Source: Symbiodinium natans (Eukaryota; Sar; Dinophyceae; Suessiales; Symbiodiniaceae). Taken from it: a stretch of DNA of 64,000 nt. The DNA lies in NCBI GenBank assembly GCA_905221605.1, contig CAJNDS010000757.1, positions 658,887 through 722,886 on the forward strand. Reading direction: 5' to 3'. Of this stretch, positions 1 to 9,685 are shown piece by piece. Position numbers and translations under genes: made by a program. How positions within the stretch are numbered: the first letter of the stretch is position 1; each line of letters begins with the position of its first letter. The notes under the pieces were generated by a model. That model had not been told where the DNA came from, ran no database searches, and worked only from the letters and a program-made list of their open reading frames with translations.

Positions 1-296
1 ACAGTGGCCTGTTTTTGTGGAGGCGTCAAAGGTGCTGTAAACACGTGGGCTGCGTGTAACTTCTGCCAAACCACTAAACCACACCCCTGAAACACCCTAA
101 ACTCCCGCGCCCAAGCCCAAAGAGAACACTAAACTCGGGTGTTTGGTTTACTTAGTAGTGTTTGGGGTTTAGGTTTTCGGGCACCTAAACCCCCTATACC
201 CCTTGAACACTAAACTCCCCCATGAAAAATCCCAAGCCGAAAAGTGCTTGAAAGGAGAAGGTGGACGAGTTCAGAAAGCAGCTGGAGGCCGGGTGG

Positions 297-570
297 GGGG
301 GGGGGGGGGGGTTAGAGTTAGGGTTTAGGGGAGGGGTTTAGGGGCTGAGGGGTTGAGGGGTGGAGGGGTTGAGGGGTTGAGGGGTTTGAGGGGTTTGAGG
401 GTTTGAGGGGTTTGAGGGGTTTGAGGGGTTTGAGGGGTTTGAGGGGTTTGAGGGGTTTGAGGGGTTTGAGGGGTTTAAGGGTTCAGGGGTTTGAGGGTTT
501 GAGGGTTTGAGGGTTTAGGGTTGAGGGCTTAGGGCTTAGGCCTTAGGGCTTAGGGCTTAGGCTTAGTGCA
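297..570 (+). repeat. Poly-G run plus TTTGAGGGG minisatellite
   Basis: A poly-G run (about 297-310) leads into a nine-base unit, GGGGTTTGA, repeated about a dozen times around 380-480. It grades into TTTGAGGG, TTTAGGG and GGGCTTA variants up to about 570. It reads as a local expansion of a telomere-derived unit. Confidence 0.85.
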
Positions 571-785
571 GGAGCCTCAACAATCCTCCGGCCATTTTAG
601 GGCTACACCCTAAACCCTAAACTCTAAACCATAGGCATGTGCTTGCTTGGGGCTGTGGCTAAGAAACTGACATTTCAAAGCCCCCATGAAGGGTCCATGC
701 GCACGCGCAGCCGGCACTTCGACCCAGAAAAGGGGCCGTCTTGCCAGCCAGAAGAGCACACCCTCAGCCCTAAACCCTTCTTAAA

Positions 786-899
786 CTAGGATGCCCAGTA
801 GTATCCTTATTCCCTTTTTTGGGGGGTTTAGGCTCCCTTATAAACTCCTTTAGGCCAAAAAGGGCACCCTTTTTGAGCCTAGGTTACTGGGCAGCCTAG
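786..899. mobile_element. MITE-like element, family A, copy 1
   Basis: The left end CTAGGATGCCCAGTA is the inverted complement, with one mismatch, of the right end TACTGGGCAGCCTAG. The body contains TTATTCCC, CCCTTATAAA and AAAAAGGGCACC. A diverged copy with the same ends and core lies at 9,018-9,129. There is no ORF. The size (114 bp), terminal inverted repeats and dispersed copies fit a miniature inverted-repeat element; a target duplication was not established. Confidence 0.7.
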
Positions 900-1221
900 T
901 AAAGGCTTTGTTTGGGTTCAGGGTTTATAGGGTTTAGAAACAAAACCCCAAAGTCGAAATCCCGTCAACCCTAAACCCTAAAGGCTTTTTGGGAGCCAGG
1001 GTTTAGGCTTCACGTCTAAACCCTCAACCCTACAGTCTAAACCCTTAGCCCTTAGCCCTTAACTCTTATCCCCAAACCCTAGACCCTAAACCCTAAACCC
1101 TTATCCCCAAACCCTAAACCCCTGAACCCTGCGCTATGGACAAACCTTCCCTCGGGAAGCCTGGGTTGCATGTTGAGCTGAGGGTGGAGAGCTTAGGGTT
1201 TTTGGGCTGAGGGTTTGGAGA

Positions 1222-1284
1222 GTTTAGGGTTTAGGGTTTAGGGTTTAGGGTTTAGGGTTTAGGGTTTAGGGTTTAGGGTTTAGG
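1222..1284 (+). repeat. Interstitial telomeric array (TTTAGGG)n
   Basis: Nearly perfect tandem TTTAGGG, about nine units, G-rich on the plus strand, flanked by degenerate variants such as TTCGGG and TTGAGG. Confidence 0.9.
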
Positions 1285-2118
1285 GGCTTCGGGTTTAGAC
1301 TTCATGTTGAGGGTTTAGAGTTCAGGGGTCTTGGTTCAAGCCCAAGACGGACCGCCTCGAGCGAAATCTGAAGGAGGTTGACCCTAATCCCTAAACCCTA
1401 AACCCTAAACCCGAAAGGCACGGCTGTAAGCCCCACGTCCGCCAACCTTACAGCCCTCAAACCGAAACGCCCTACGAACCACAAAACGCCCTAAGTACCC
1501 TAAACCCCCCAAAAGCGCGAAAAGCCCTAAGCCTCCAAAAAATCCTCCCTCAACCCTAAACCCTAAACCCTGAACCCTGAACCCTGAACCCTCAACCTGG
1601 ACCCTAAGCAGGCAGCCACCAACTCCTTCAACCAGTCCACCGGAATGCCGGAGAACGGGATCCCAGACGTGGGTTCGGGGCTTTAGGGGTTTAGGACCTT
1701 TGGGGGTTCAGGGTTCAGGGTTTAGGGGTTTAGGGTTTAGGGTTCAGGGATTTTGGGGTGGGTGTTAGGGGTTTCGGAGTTTAGGCGTCTCGGCCATCTT
1801 GCTAACTTGGTCAAGTTGGGTCACACTAGCACACCTTGCAATGTAACAGGGTAAAGCGGTCCTGAACATTGACGTTAAACAGGGTTGCCGGGCCAATGCG
1901 GGTGAAATTCCTGTGGTTAAGCCCACGGCCAACATGTCCATACGAACATGCCCAAGTATCTTGGTAGAGCCTGCTTTCTTTGGGGTTTGAGTTTTTTGCT
2001 TGGGGGGGGCCATCTTCTTACTTCGCCAATAGAACTGTAGCTTTTTTGTAGGCTGTATGAGGTTTTCTCTGTAGTGACCCGATCAAGGTTTGCTAGTCGA
2101 GTGTGTTTTTTTAATTGT

Positions 2119-2120
<2 letters not shown>

Positions 2121-2150
<30 letters not shown>
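2121..2150 (+). repeat. Thirty-base poly-G homopolymer
   Basis: An uninterrupted run of 30 G. Shorter G or C runs (10-20 bases) occur near 3,099, 3,158, 4,786, 12,953, 14,066 and 20,391. Runs this long are prone to length error in sequencing, so the exact count is uncertain. A (GA)n microsatellite follows at about 2,227-2,250. Confidence 0.85.
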
Positions 2151-2152
<2 letters not shown>

Positions 2153-2510
2153 GTTAGTGCTTAGGGTTCAGGTTGTGGGTTTGGGGTTAAGGCGGTCGAG
2201 GGTTTAGGGTTTAGAGTGTGTGTGCAGAGAGAGAGAGAGAGAGAGAGAGAATGTCGGGTTCATAGGATTAGAAAGACCGCTTGTACGAGAAGGGCATGTT
2301 TAACATGAGCTTCTGTGGGGGACAAGGCGCAGTAGCATTTGCGTAAGGGTCTCGGGTCACCTCGGGCTTGGCGTTCGACATCGTTAAACTCTAACGAGCC
2401 TCAACACGACCCCGGCTCAACCCTAAACCCGACTGTAGACCCTAAACCCCCTAAACCCTATCAACCTTAAACCCCGTACCCCAAGACACGCAGACCCGAA
2501 GCCCCTAAAC

Positions 2511-2583
2511 CCTATACTAACTACCCTATAGGTACCCCTATTATAGTCCCTATTAAGGACAGTTAGTATAAGGGGGAGCATCC
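2511..2583. mobile_element. MITE-like element, family B, copy 1
   Basis: Perfect 10-bp inverted ends TATACTAACT and AGTTAGTATA enclose CCTATAGG and the AGTCCCTATTAAGGAC core, followed by a GGGGGAGCATCCC tail. The reverse complement of the tail and core resembles the left arm of the element at 9,552-9,685. No coding capacity. Confidence 0.55.
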
Positions 2584-2586
2584 CAA

Positions 2587-2990
2587 CCCCACACCCTACA
2601 CCCCAAACCCCAAACCCCAAACCCCAAACCCCAAACCCCAAACCCCAAACCCCAAACCCCAAACCCTAAACCCTAAACCCTAAACCCTAAACCCTAAACC
2701 CCAAACCCCAAACCCTAAACCCTAAACCCTAAACCCTAAACCCTAAATCCAAGAACCCCCCCCCAAACTCCCCAAATCCTGTCATGCAAAGGACGGAGGA
2801 GCGGGCGCAGTTTCAGCGTCCGGCTCCCAAGCTAAAGGCTCTCCATCAGGGTTTAGGGTTTAGGGTTTGGGGTTTAGTGTTTAGGGTTTAGGGTTAGGGT
2901 TTAGGGTTTAGGGTTTAGGGTTTAGGGTTTAGGGTTTAGGGTTTAGTGTTTAGGGCTTAGGGTTTAGGGTTTAGGGTTTTAGGGTCTAGG
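2587..2990. repeat. Divergent telomeric blocks (CCCCAAA/CCCTAAA, then TTTAGGG)
   Basis: About 2,587-2,750 is C-rich on the plus strand, with a homogeneous CCCCAAA sub-block followed by CCCTAAA units. After about 100 bp of unique DNA, 2,850-2,990 is G-rich TTTAGGG. The two arrays point away from each other. Confidence 0.85.
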
Positions 2991-4076
2991 GTCTCGACTC
3001 TACGCACGGTTTAAGGTTTATAGGCAGGGATTTTTAGGGTTTTCAGGTTTTAGGTTTAGCATTTGGGGTTTAGGCACCTGTTTCAATCGAATGGACACCC
3101 CCCCCCCCCCCCTTCCCCCCCTAAACCTTAGCCGTAAGCCCTTATGAAGGAGTGATGGGGGGGGGGGGGGTTCCATGTAGGGTTTTAGTTTAGGGTTGAG
3201 GGTTTAGGGTCTAGGGTTTAGGGTTCAGGGTTTAGGGTTTAGGGAGGACGCCTTCTTGCTGGGTACTTGGTGTTGAGGTTGGTTTAGATGTACAATCACC
3301 TGGCTCATCATGCTTGAAGCAACGGTGTGTTCAGGGTCCCCCTTTACATGGTGGTGAAGTGGGCACGTGGTCGGTAGCAGGCTGGGGGGCACGGCAATTT
3401 AAGGGGTCTAGGAGTATGGGTTTCAGGTAGTTCGATCCTGTGCAGGGTCCTGGGGCATAGTTAGGAGTGAAGCCCCCCTTGTTGTTAGCCCATTCGAGGC
3501 ATGGGGCACACTAAACGCTAAACCCACTTAAACCCTCTTAAACCATGTGAACCCCCTACGCGCTTCGGACACGGCCAGACGCCCTCTGCAGCAAGGGACC
3601 TCGACGAGTGGCGGCTCGTGTTTTTGGCTCCGAGCCCCTTCGTACCCCCAAACCCTTAGGAGGGTTCAGGGCTTCGGGGGTTTAGGGAAGTCGATGGATT
3701 AGGGATTAGGGTTTCGGGCTTAAACTCCCTAAACCCTAAATCCTAAACCCTAAACCCTAAACCCTAAACTAGTAGGGTCTATGCTTGTACGCGCCCGAAA
3801 CCCGCAGCCTTCGCACCGGAACCTCGGAGGCATGTGCAGCCTCCAGTTGAAGGTATCAGGCGACGACGGTCTTTAAGTTTCTTGGGGTTAGGGTTTGGGG
3901 TTTCGGGTTTCGGGGTTTAGGGTTTAGGGTTTAGAGTTTAGGTTTTAGGGTTTAGGCTGTTGGGGTTCAGAGTTTAGAGCTCAAGCCGGCATTCGCAAAC
4001 ATCATGGCGTTGGACTCCACCACGTCGGCTGCTGCGGAGGTGCTGTGCCTCGGCGAGACTCAGAGCCTAGGGTTCA

Positions 4077-4158
4077 GGGTTTAGGGTTTAGGGTTTAGGG
4101 TTTAGGGTTTAGGGTTTAGGGTTTAGGGTTTAGGGTTCAGGTTTAGGGTTTAGGGTAT
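4077..4158 (+). repeat. Interstitial telomeric array (TTTAGGG)n
   Basis: About ten nearly perfect TTTAGGG units that end about 20 bp before the family-A element at 4,180. Confidence 0.85.
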
Positions 4159-4179
4159 ACAGTATATCTAGTATGTCTT

Positions 4180-4279
4180 GGTAGCCCAGGTCACCCTGTT
4201 GCCCCTTCTATGGCTTTGGGTAGACACGAAGCCACCACCATAGCGGGTAGCATGATTGTGATATGGTTCCTGGGCTACC
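4180..4279. mobile_element. MITE-like element, family A, diverged copy
   Basis: The left end GGTAGCCCAGG and right end CCTGGGCTACC are perfect inverted complements 100 bp apart. They match the ends of the copy at 9,437-9,532. The interior differs from the other copies and has no convincing ORF. Confidence 0.6.
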
Positions 4280-4690
4280 CAGAAGTTCATACTTGTAGCT
4301 TCATGTGGGTGGTTGTCAAAATTATAGCCCCTTTTGGGGTATTTCAGGGTACGACCATCAATTTGACAGCCACCCATGTGTTGAAACGTAGGACTGGCAG
4401 GAGACCCCAACTGTCGCACTCTCTGCGACGTTTCCCAGGCGTGCTGCCCTGAAATCCTTGAAACTCCAAAACCCGAAACCCTGTAGGTTTAAACCCTGAA
4501 CTTTCCCTAAACCCCAAACCCTAAAAACCCTAAAAGCCCTAAACCATAAACCCTAAATAACCCTAGAGACCCTATAGTGCCCTGGTCTCCCAGGCACGGC
4601 CCCGCAGAAGACGATGCTGAGACGGCGAGTGTACAGTATGGCGTGCCTTGCCATCCACTCGAAGAGCATACAGGGGTTAGGGTTTAGGTA

Positions 4691-4829
4691 TACTACTATT
4701 TGGGTAAGGACCCCCACAGAAAAACAAAGATAGTTATCCCTATAATATTGCCCTAGTAGGGAAGAACTTTTTTTTTTGGGCCGGGGGGGGGGGGGGGGGG
4801 TAGCGGGGGTTCTCAAGCAAATAGTAGTA
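4691..4829. mobile_element. MITE-like element, family C, copy 1
   Basis: Perfect 12-bp terminal inverted repeats TACTACTATTTG and CAAATAGTAGTA lie 139 bp apart. The interior has a run of T followed by poly-G and then GGTTCTCAAGC. A second copy at 15,005-15,092 shares the ends and the GGGGTTCTTAAGC segment. Confidence 0.7.
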
Positions 4830-5433
4830 CAGTATGGGGTTCATCGGGATTGTTTGGGTTTATACCATCTATAGGACTTGAAGGATTGACAGCAGGGTTT
4901 GTAGAGGTTGTAGGGTTCATAGGGTTCCGAGTTCAACTAGGGTGTAGGGTATTTAGGTTTGGGGCTCAGACCCCCCAAGCTTAAACCTCTTGTGCTGGTC
5001 GGGCTTGGGCATGGAGCCCTTACTCTCCAGTCAAGATGCCGCAAAAGACACCCAGTAAGGTACCGGTATTGTGGGTGGATGTATGTATATGTATATTTAT
5101 TTATTTAGTTGTTTATTTGTTTATTTATTTGTTTATTTGATTATTTATTTTGTAGATATGTTGATATCTGGTTGAGAAAGGTGTGCCAGGTGTTAACGGG
5201 GAAGCTTCTACAGGGTTGATTTTTTCCGATGCAGGTTTATAAGGGTTATAAGGGCTTTAAAGGGTTTGGGATTTAGGGCAGGTTGAGTTTCAGTTGGATG
5301 TGCTTCTGAACAAAGGTCTCTTTGCCAAGGGTTCCTTGGTAGACGCTACCTGTCACGGGGACCAAGCATAGCCCAACCCCCAGCCCTAAACCCTCAGAGA
5401 ATGTGCGCCTTGCGAGTCCAGACTAAAGACATA

Positions 5434-5456
5434 TATATAATTATATATATATATAC

Positions 5457-5530
<74 letters not shown>

Positions 5531-5554
5531 GTATGTATATATGTATATATGTAT
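5434..5554 (+). repeat. TATATG hexamer microsatellite
   Basis: A tandem TATATG/TATACG hexamer of about 120 bp. Its minus-strand frame gives a meaningless Tyr/Ile repeat. Confidence 0.9.
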
Positions 5555-5689
5555 AAACCCTAAACCCTAAATCAGGGTTCAGGGTGTAGGGATTGAGGTG
5601 GAGCACCTGCCATCGGCTTTCCGCTGCGCGCGCTTGGACCCCGAGCTGCTACACTGGCTCCAAGAGGTGAGCGCTTGGGGTTTCCAGGG

Positions 5690-6267
5690 TTTAGGGTTTA
5701 GGGTTTAGGGTTTAGGGTTCAGGGTTCAGGGTTCAGGGTTCAGGGTTTAGGGTTTAGGGTTTAGGGTTGAGGGTTTAGGGTTTAAGGTTGTGGGAGTTGA
5801 GGGTTTCGGGCCTGGGGGTGTTGAGAGGTCCCAGCCCAGTTACAAGCAGCTACAGCATGGGGGCCCTGAGTTGGGATTCAAGCCTCAGAGGCTGCAAGTG
5901 CAATCCCTATTTTAGGTTTAGGGTTTAGGGTTTAGGGTTTAGGGTTTAGGGTTTAGGGTTTAGGGTTTGGGGCTGCAAGTGCTATCCCTATAAAAATCCT
6001 GTGAGGATGTGCTTCCGCGCGATGTTGTGAGTACCCTGTGCTGCCAGTAGACCACAGTCTCAGCTACAGAAGCCTCCGGAACCCTAAACCCTAAACCCCA
6101 AACCCTACACCCTAAACCCTAAACCGCAGAGGCGCTCGATGGCACGGAAGATGAGCTGGCTGCCAAGGGCTTTGTGAGAGAGACGAAGGTGCGGCCACAA
6201 AGGAGCCTCAAGCCTAGCAAATGTATAGCTGTTCAGGGTTCAGGGTTCAGGGTTCAGGGTTCCGGGT

Positions 6268-6299
<32 letters not shown>

Positions 6300-6310
6300 G
6301 GTTGGGGGTT
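5690..6310 (+). repeat. Variant telomeric sub-arrays (TTCAGGG, TTGAGGG)
   Basis: TTTAGGG units at about 5,690-5,715 change to four TTCAGGG units and back. A second block at 6,232-6,310 is made of TTCAGGG followed by six TTGAGGG units. The two are separated by about 300 bp of unique DNA with one more TTTAGGG array at about 5,914-5,970. Each variant is internally homogeneous. Confidence 0.85.
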
Positions 6311-8259
6311 CTCGGCCGTCGATTGGTAAAGCTCCCCCTTGCTTGCAGCCCCTAGAACCTTAACAACCCTAACCCGAAACCCTAAACCCTACACCCTGAA
6401 CCCTAAACCCTAAGCCAGTTCCTTCCTGCTTCAGACCCTCAGCCCCTCAAACCCCTAAAAGCCCACAAACCCAGAAGCGCAACACCTATGGCATGGGGTT
6501 TTAGGGTTTAGGGTTTAGGGTTTAGGGTGTAGGGTTTAGGGTTTACGGTTTTAACGTAGGGTTCAGCAGGTTCAGCGTTTTAGGGCTCAGGATTTAGGGG
6601 TTAGGGTTCAGCATCTCAAGGCCGAGCATTCGCTATAGGCCAGCAGTAAATGCCCGCCCACCCTTAGAATCCCATAACCTGAAGAAAGTAGAAGGGCATT
6701 CAGTTTCTTTACACTCGACCAGACACATAACAGATCATAACAGCCACACATTACCCTAGAACCCTAGGCCCTGAATCCTAAACCCTTGCCTTGACCCCTA
6801 AACCGTAGGCCCTAAACCCTCAACCCTTGCCCTGCATAAAGCCTCGGCCCTGTACCCTAAACCATTCCCTTGGCCCTAAACATTCGTCCCGTGCCGGCTG
6901 GCATTGGGGTTGGTGCCGACATTGGTCGGAATTGCATTAGGGTTGGTACCGGGTTGATCGGAATCGCAGAAGGTTGGGTGCCCGATTGTTCAGAAGTGCA
7001 TTAAATTAGGTTTAATTCGGCTTGATACCGATTTGAGCCCGATGTTTCGGAATTGCATCAGGGTTGGTGCCCGATTTATGGCCGATGCGCAAGCGCATTA
7101 ACGCTTATATGTATGAAGGTAGGAGAGGGTTTAGGGTGTTGGTTTTGGTCGAGGGTCGAGGGTTGAGGATGAAGGTTCAGGGTGTAGGATTTTTTTAGTT
7201 CGCGCTTGGTGCGAACCCTAAACCCTAAACCCGAAAGGGGCATTGGGAGCATTGGGGCTCGCTGCGAGGCCATCTCCAGCTGCTCGGGCGTGCTGGGCCA
7301 CGTCTCGCACTACGCGCGATTCAGTGCAAGCTGCGAGAACCTCCGCGACGGGCCTGCTGCGTTCCTTGGTGAAGATTGTTGGTAGCTACGTTTAGGGTCT
7401 AGGGTTTAGGGTTAGGGTTGAGGGTTGAGGGTTGAGGGTTGAGGGTTAAGAGTTTAGAGTCTTGGGGAAGCTACATGGTCCCTTAGAATGGGCCCTTAAC
7501 AGGAACCCCTTATCTACCCTGTGCAACCCAAGGGGCCATACTTCAGAACCCTTTAAAGGATATGAAAGGCCCATAGAACGACCCTCAGACAAGAATCAGG
7601 TACTCCTCCCTGAGCCCTGAACCCTATAGAAAACCAGGCGAGGCCCCTTGTCCTTTTTTCTTAGGGTTAAGGTTCCCTTGTAAGCCTCTACCCCTTTTCA
7701 TTCCTGGGTCTAAAGCTCCAAAACCCTAGAAGCTCCGTGAAGTTCTTCTGTTGGTTAGGATGAGTTCTGTAGAAACTCTGGGATGCTCCTATTAAGGAAC
7801 TGCACTACAGCCTCTAGGCCGAGTTTAGGGTTTAGGGTTTAGGGTTTAGGGTTTAGGGGTTAGGGTTCCCTGTGACCCTTTGCTGGGATGGCGTTGGTAG
7901 TACCACTGGCCTCCTTTATGCTATGATTAGTTGCCCTGCGTCGCGTTCAGTTCTTCAGGCAAGCTCTTCCAGGAAAGCCTTGTTAGGGTTTAGGGTTTAG
8001 GGTTTACGGTTAGGGTCTACGGTTTAGGGTTTAGGGTTTAGGGTTTAGACATTTGACATTTTCCCCGGGTAAAAGAGGATCGTGTTGGCTTTCTACTATT
8101 CTGGGCCGGGCCCGTTCTCCACTATGCAGCCCCTAAACCCTGTGCTCTTAAGCCCTAAGCCCCTAAAACCCCTCAAGCCTCCCCAGAAAAAACCTAAAAC
8201 CCTCCCAAAATCTCCAAAAGCCCTAAAGCTCTCAAGCCCCAAACCCCCTAAAACCCAAG

Positions 8260-8592
8260 CCCTAAACCCTAAACCCTAAACTCTAAACCCTAAACCCTAA
8301 ACCCTAAACCCTATAAACCCTATAAACCCTAAACCCTAAACCCTAGCCCTAAACCCTAAACCCTAAACCCTAAACCCTTTAAAGCCCCTAAAGCTCCCAA
8401 GACCAACCTATAGGTTCACAGCCCTTCGCGCCTTCTTGGAATCCTTGCGGCGGCTGAACGCGGATTGGATCGCCCGCGCTCTGGAGGCAACCCCCTTAGC
8501 AGGACCCTTCGCGTTTAGGGTTTAGGGTTTAGGGTTTAGGGTTTAGGGTTTAGGGTTTAGGGTTTAGGGTTTAGGGTTTAGGGTTTAGGGCT
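8260..8592. repeat. Convergent telomeric arrays (CCCTAAA, then TTTAGGG)
   Basis: CCCTAAA units fill about 8,260-8,378. After about 130 bp of unique DNA, TTTAGGG units fill about 8,512-8,592. Confidence 0.85.
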
Positions 8593-8784
8593 ACCAAGTA
8601 CACAAATAACGCCTACTTTGGGATCTGAAGTCGTTGGCCCTGAACCCTAAAATCCTATAGATGAGGCCTACTCAGGTCTATTTTTGGAGACTTGGCAGGA
8701 CTGGAGTCGAACGTCTTTGCAGACGTCACTGCCCCTGGGCTTGCGAAACTGGGTTGTTGTCAAGGAACGCAAATCATACCAAAC

Positions 8785-8893
8785 CCTAAACCCTAAACCC
8801 TAAACCCTAAACCCTGAACCCTGAACCCTGAACCCTGAACCCTGAACCCTAAACCCTAAACCCTAAACCCTAAGCCCTAAACCCTAAACCCTA
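8785..8893 (-). repeat. CCCTAAA array with CCCTGAA sub-block
   Basis: CCCTAAA units surround a run of about five CCCTGAA units. This is the complement of the TTCAGGG variant seen near 5,720 and 52,830. Confidence 0.85.
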
Positions 8894-9017
8894 AGCCGTT
8901 CCTTCACAGCAACCCACGAGATTCTTCGGGGCTCAGCGAGGCACAGGTGCCTTTCAGAATCTTGAAGCAGCTTTTCCTGCCGACATCCCTTAATCCCTTA
9001 ACGTGTTTAGAGAAGGG

Positions 9018-9129
9018 CTAGGATGCCCAGTAGTACCCTTATTCCTTTTTGGGTGGTTTAGGTTCCCTTATAAACCCCTTTAAGCAAAAAAGGGCACCAT
9101 CTTTAAGCCGAGGTTACTGGGCAGCCTAG
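9018..9129. mobile_element. MITE-like element, family A, copy 2
   Basis: Starts CTAGGATGCCCAGTA and ends TACTGGGCAGCCTAG. The interior matches copy 1 (786-899) over most of its length, including CCCTTATTCC, CCCTTATAAA and AAAAAGGGCACC, with scattered substitutions. The two copies are about 8 kb apart in the same orientation. Confidence 0.75.
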
Positions 9130-9436
9130 AGGGGGATGTAGACCCCTCGCATTCCCTACCAGGAGCCAGTAGGCTGGAAGTATTGCTTCCTAAGCTCCTG
9201 AAATTAAAGCTCAAGGCCCGAAACGCGAGGCCCCCAAAGATGCTAAACAAATAACCCTAAACCCTCAACCCTAAACCCAAAACCCTGAGCTTCTCCCAGG
9301 CCCAAGTCCACCACGGTGCCGGGGTGGAGGGCAAAGATCTCGCCTGGCACATCGCCACTGGCCTGTCTTGGGATCTCATACCCTTAGGGTTTGGGGTTTA
9401 GGGTTTAGGGTTTAGGGTTTGAGAGGATCTCATCTT

Positions 9437-9532
9437 GGTAGCCCAGTGATGCCCCTTTCCCTTTTTCTGGGTTCAGGGTTCCCTTATAAAGTAACCAACC
9501 CCAAAAAGGGTGCATATGGTTACTGGGCTACC
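9437..9532. mobile_element. MITE-like element, family A, copy 3
   Basis: The ends GGTAGCCCAGTG and TACTGGGCTACC are inverted complements with one mismatch. The interior keeps GGTTCCCTTATAAA and CCAAAAAGGGTGC, linking it to copies 1 and 2. A fourth fragment, GGTGGCCCAGTGGTGCCC, lies at about 20,165. Confidence 0.7.
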
Positions 9533-9551
9533 CAGTCATAGAGGGTTTAGG

Positions 9552-9685
9552 ATGGGATGTTCCCCCTTCTTCTAACAGTCCTTAATAGGGATTCGAGAAC
9601 CCGTACTATAATCCCGGGATTCTAGTTGAGGGTACTAGAATCCCTACTGTATTAAGGACTTTTTGTATAGGGGGGGAAATCCCAA
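9552..9685. mobile_element. MITE-like element, family B, copy 2
   Basis: An imperfect inverted repeat: the left arm GGGATGTTCCCCC plus AGTCCTTAATAGGGATTC pairs with the right arm GAATCCCTACTGTATTAAGGACT plus a G-rich run ending AAATCCC. A left-arm fragment (GGGATGTTTCCCCCC ... AGTCCTTAGGGATTA) occurs at about 16,418-16,460. Confidence 0.6.
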
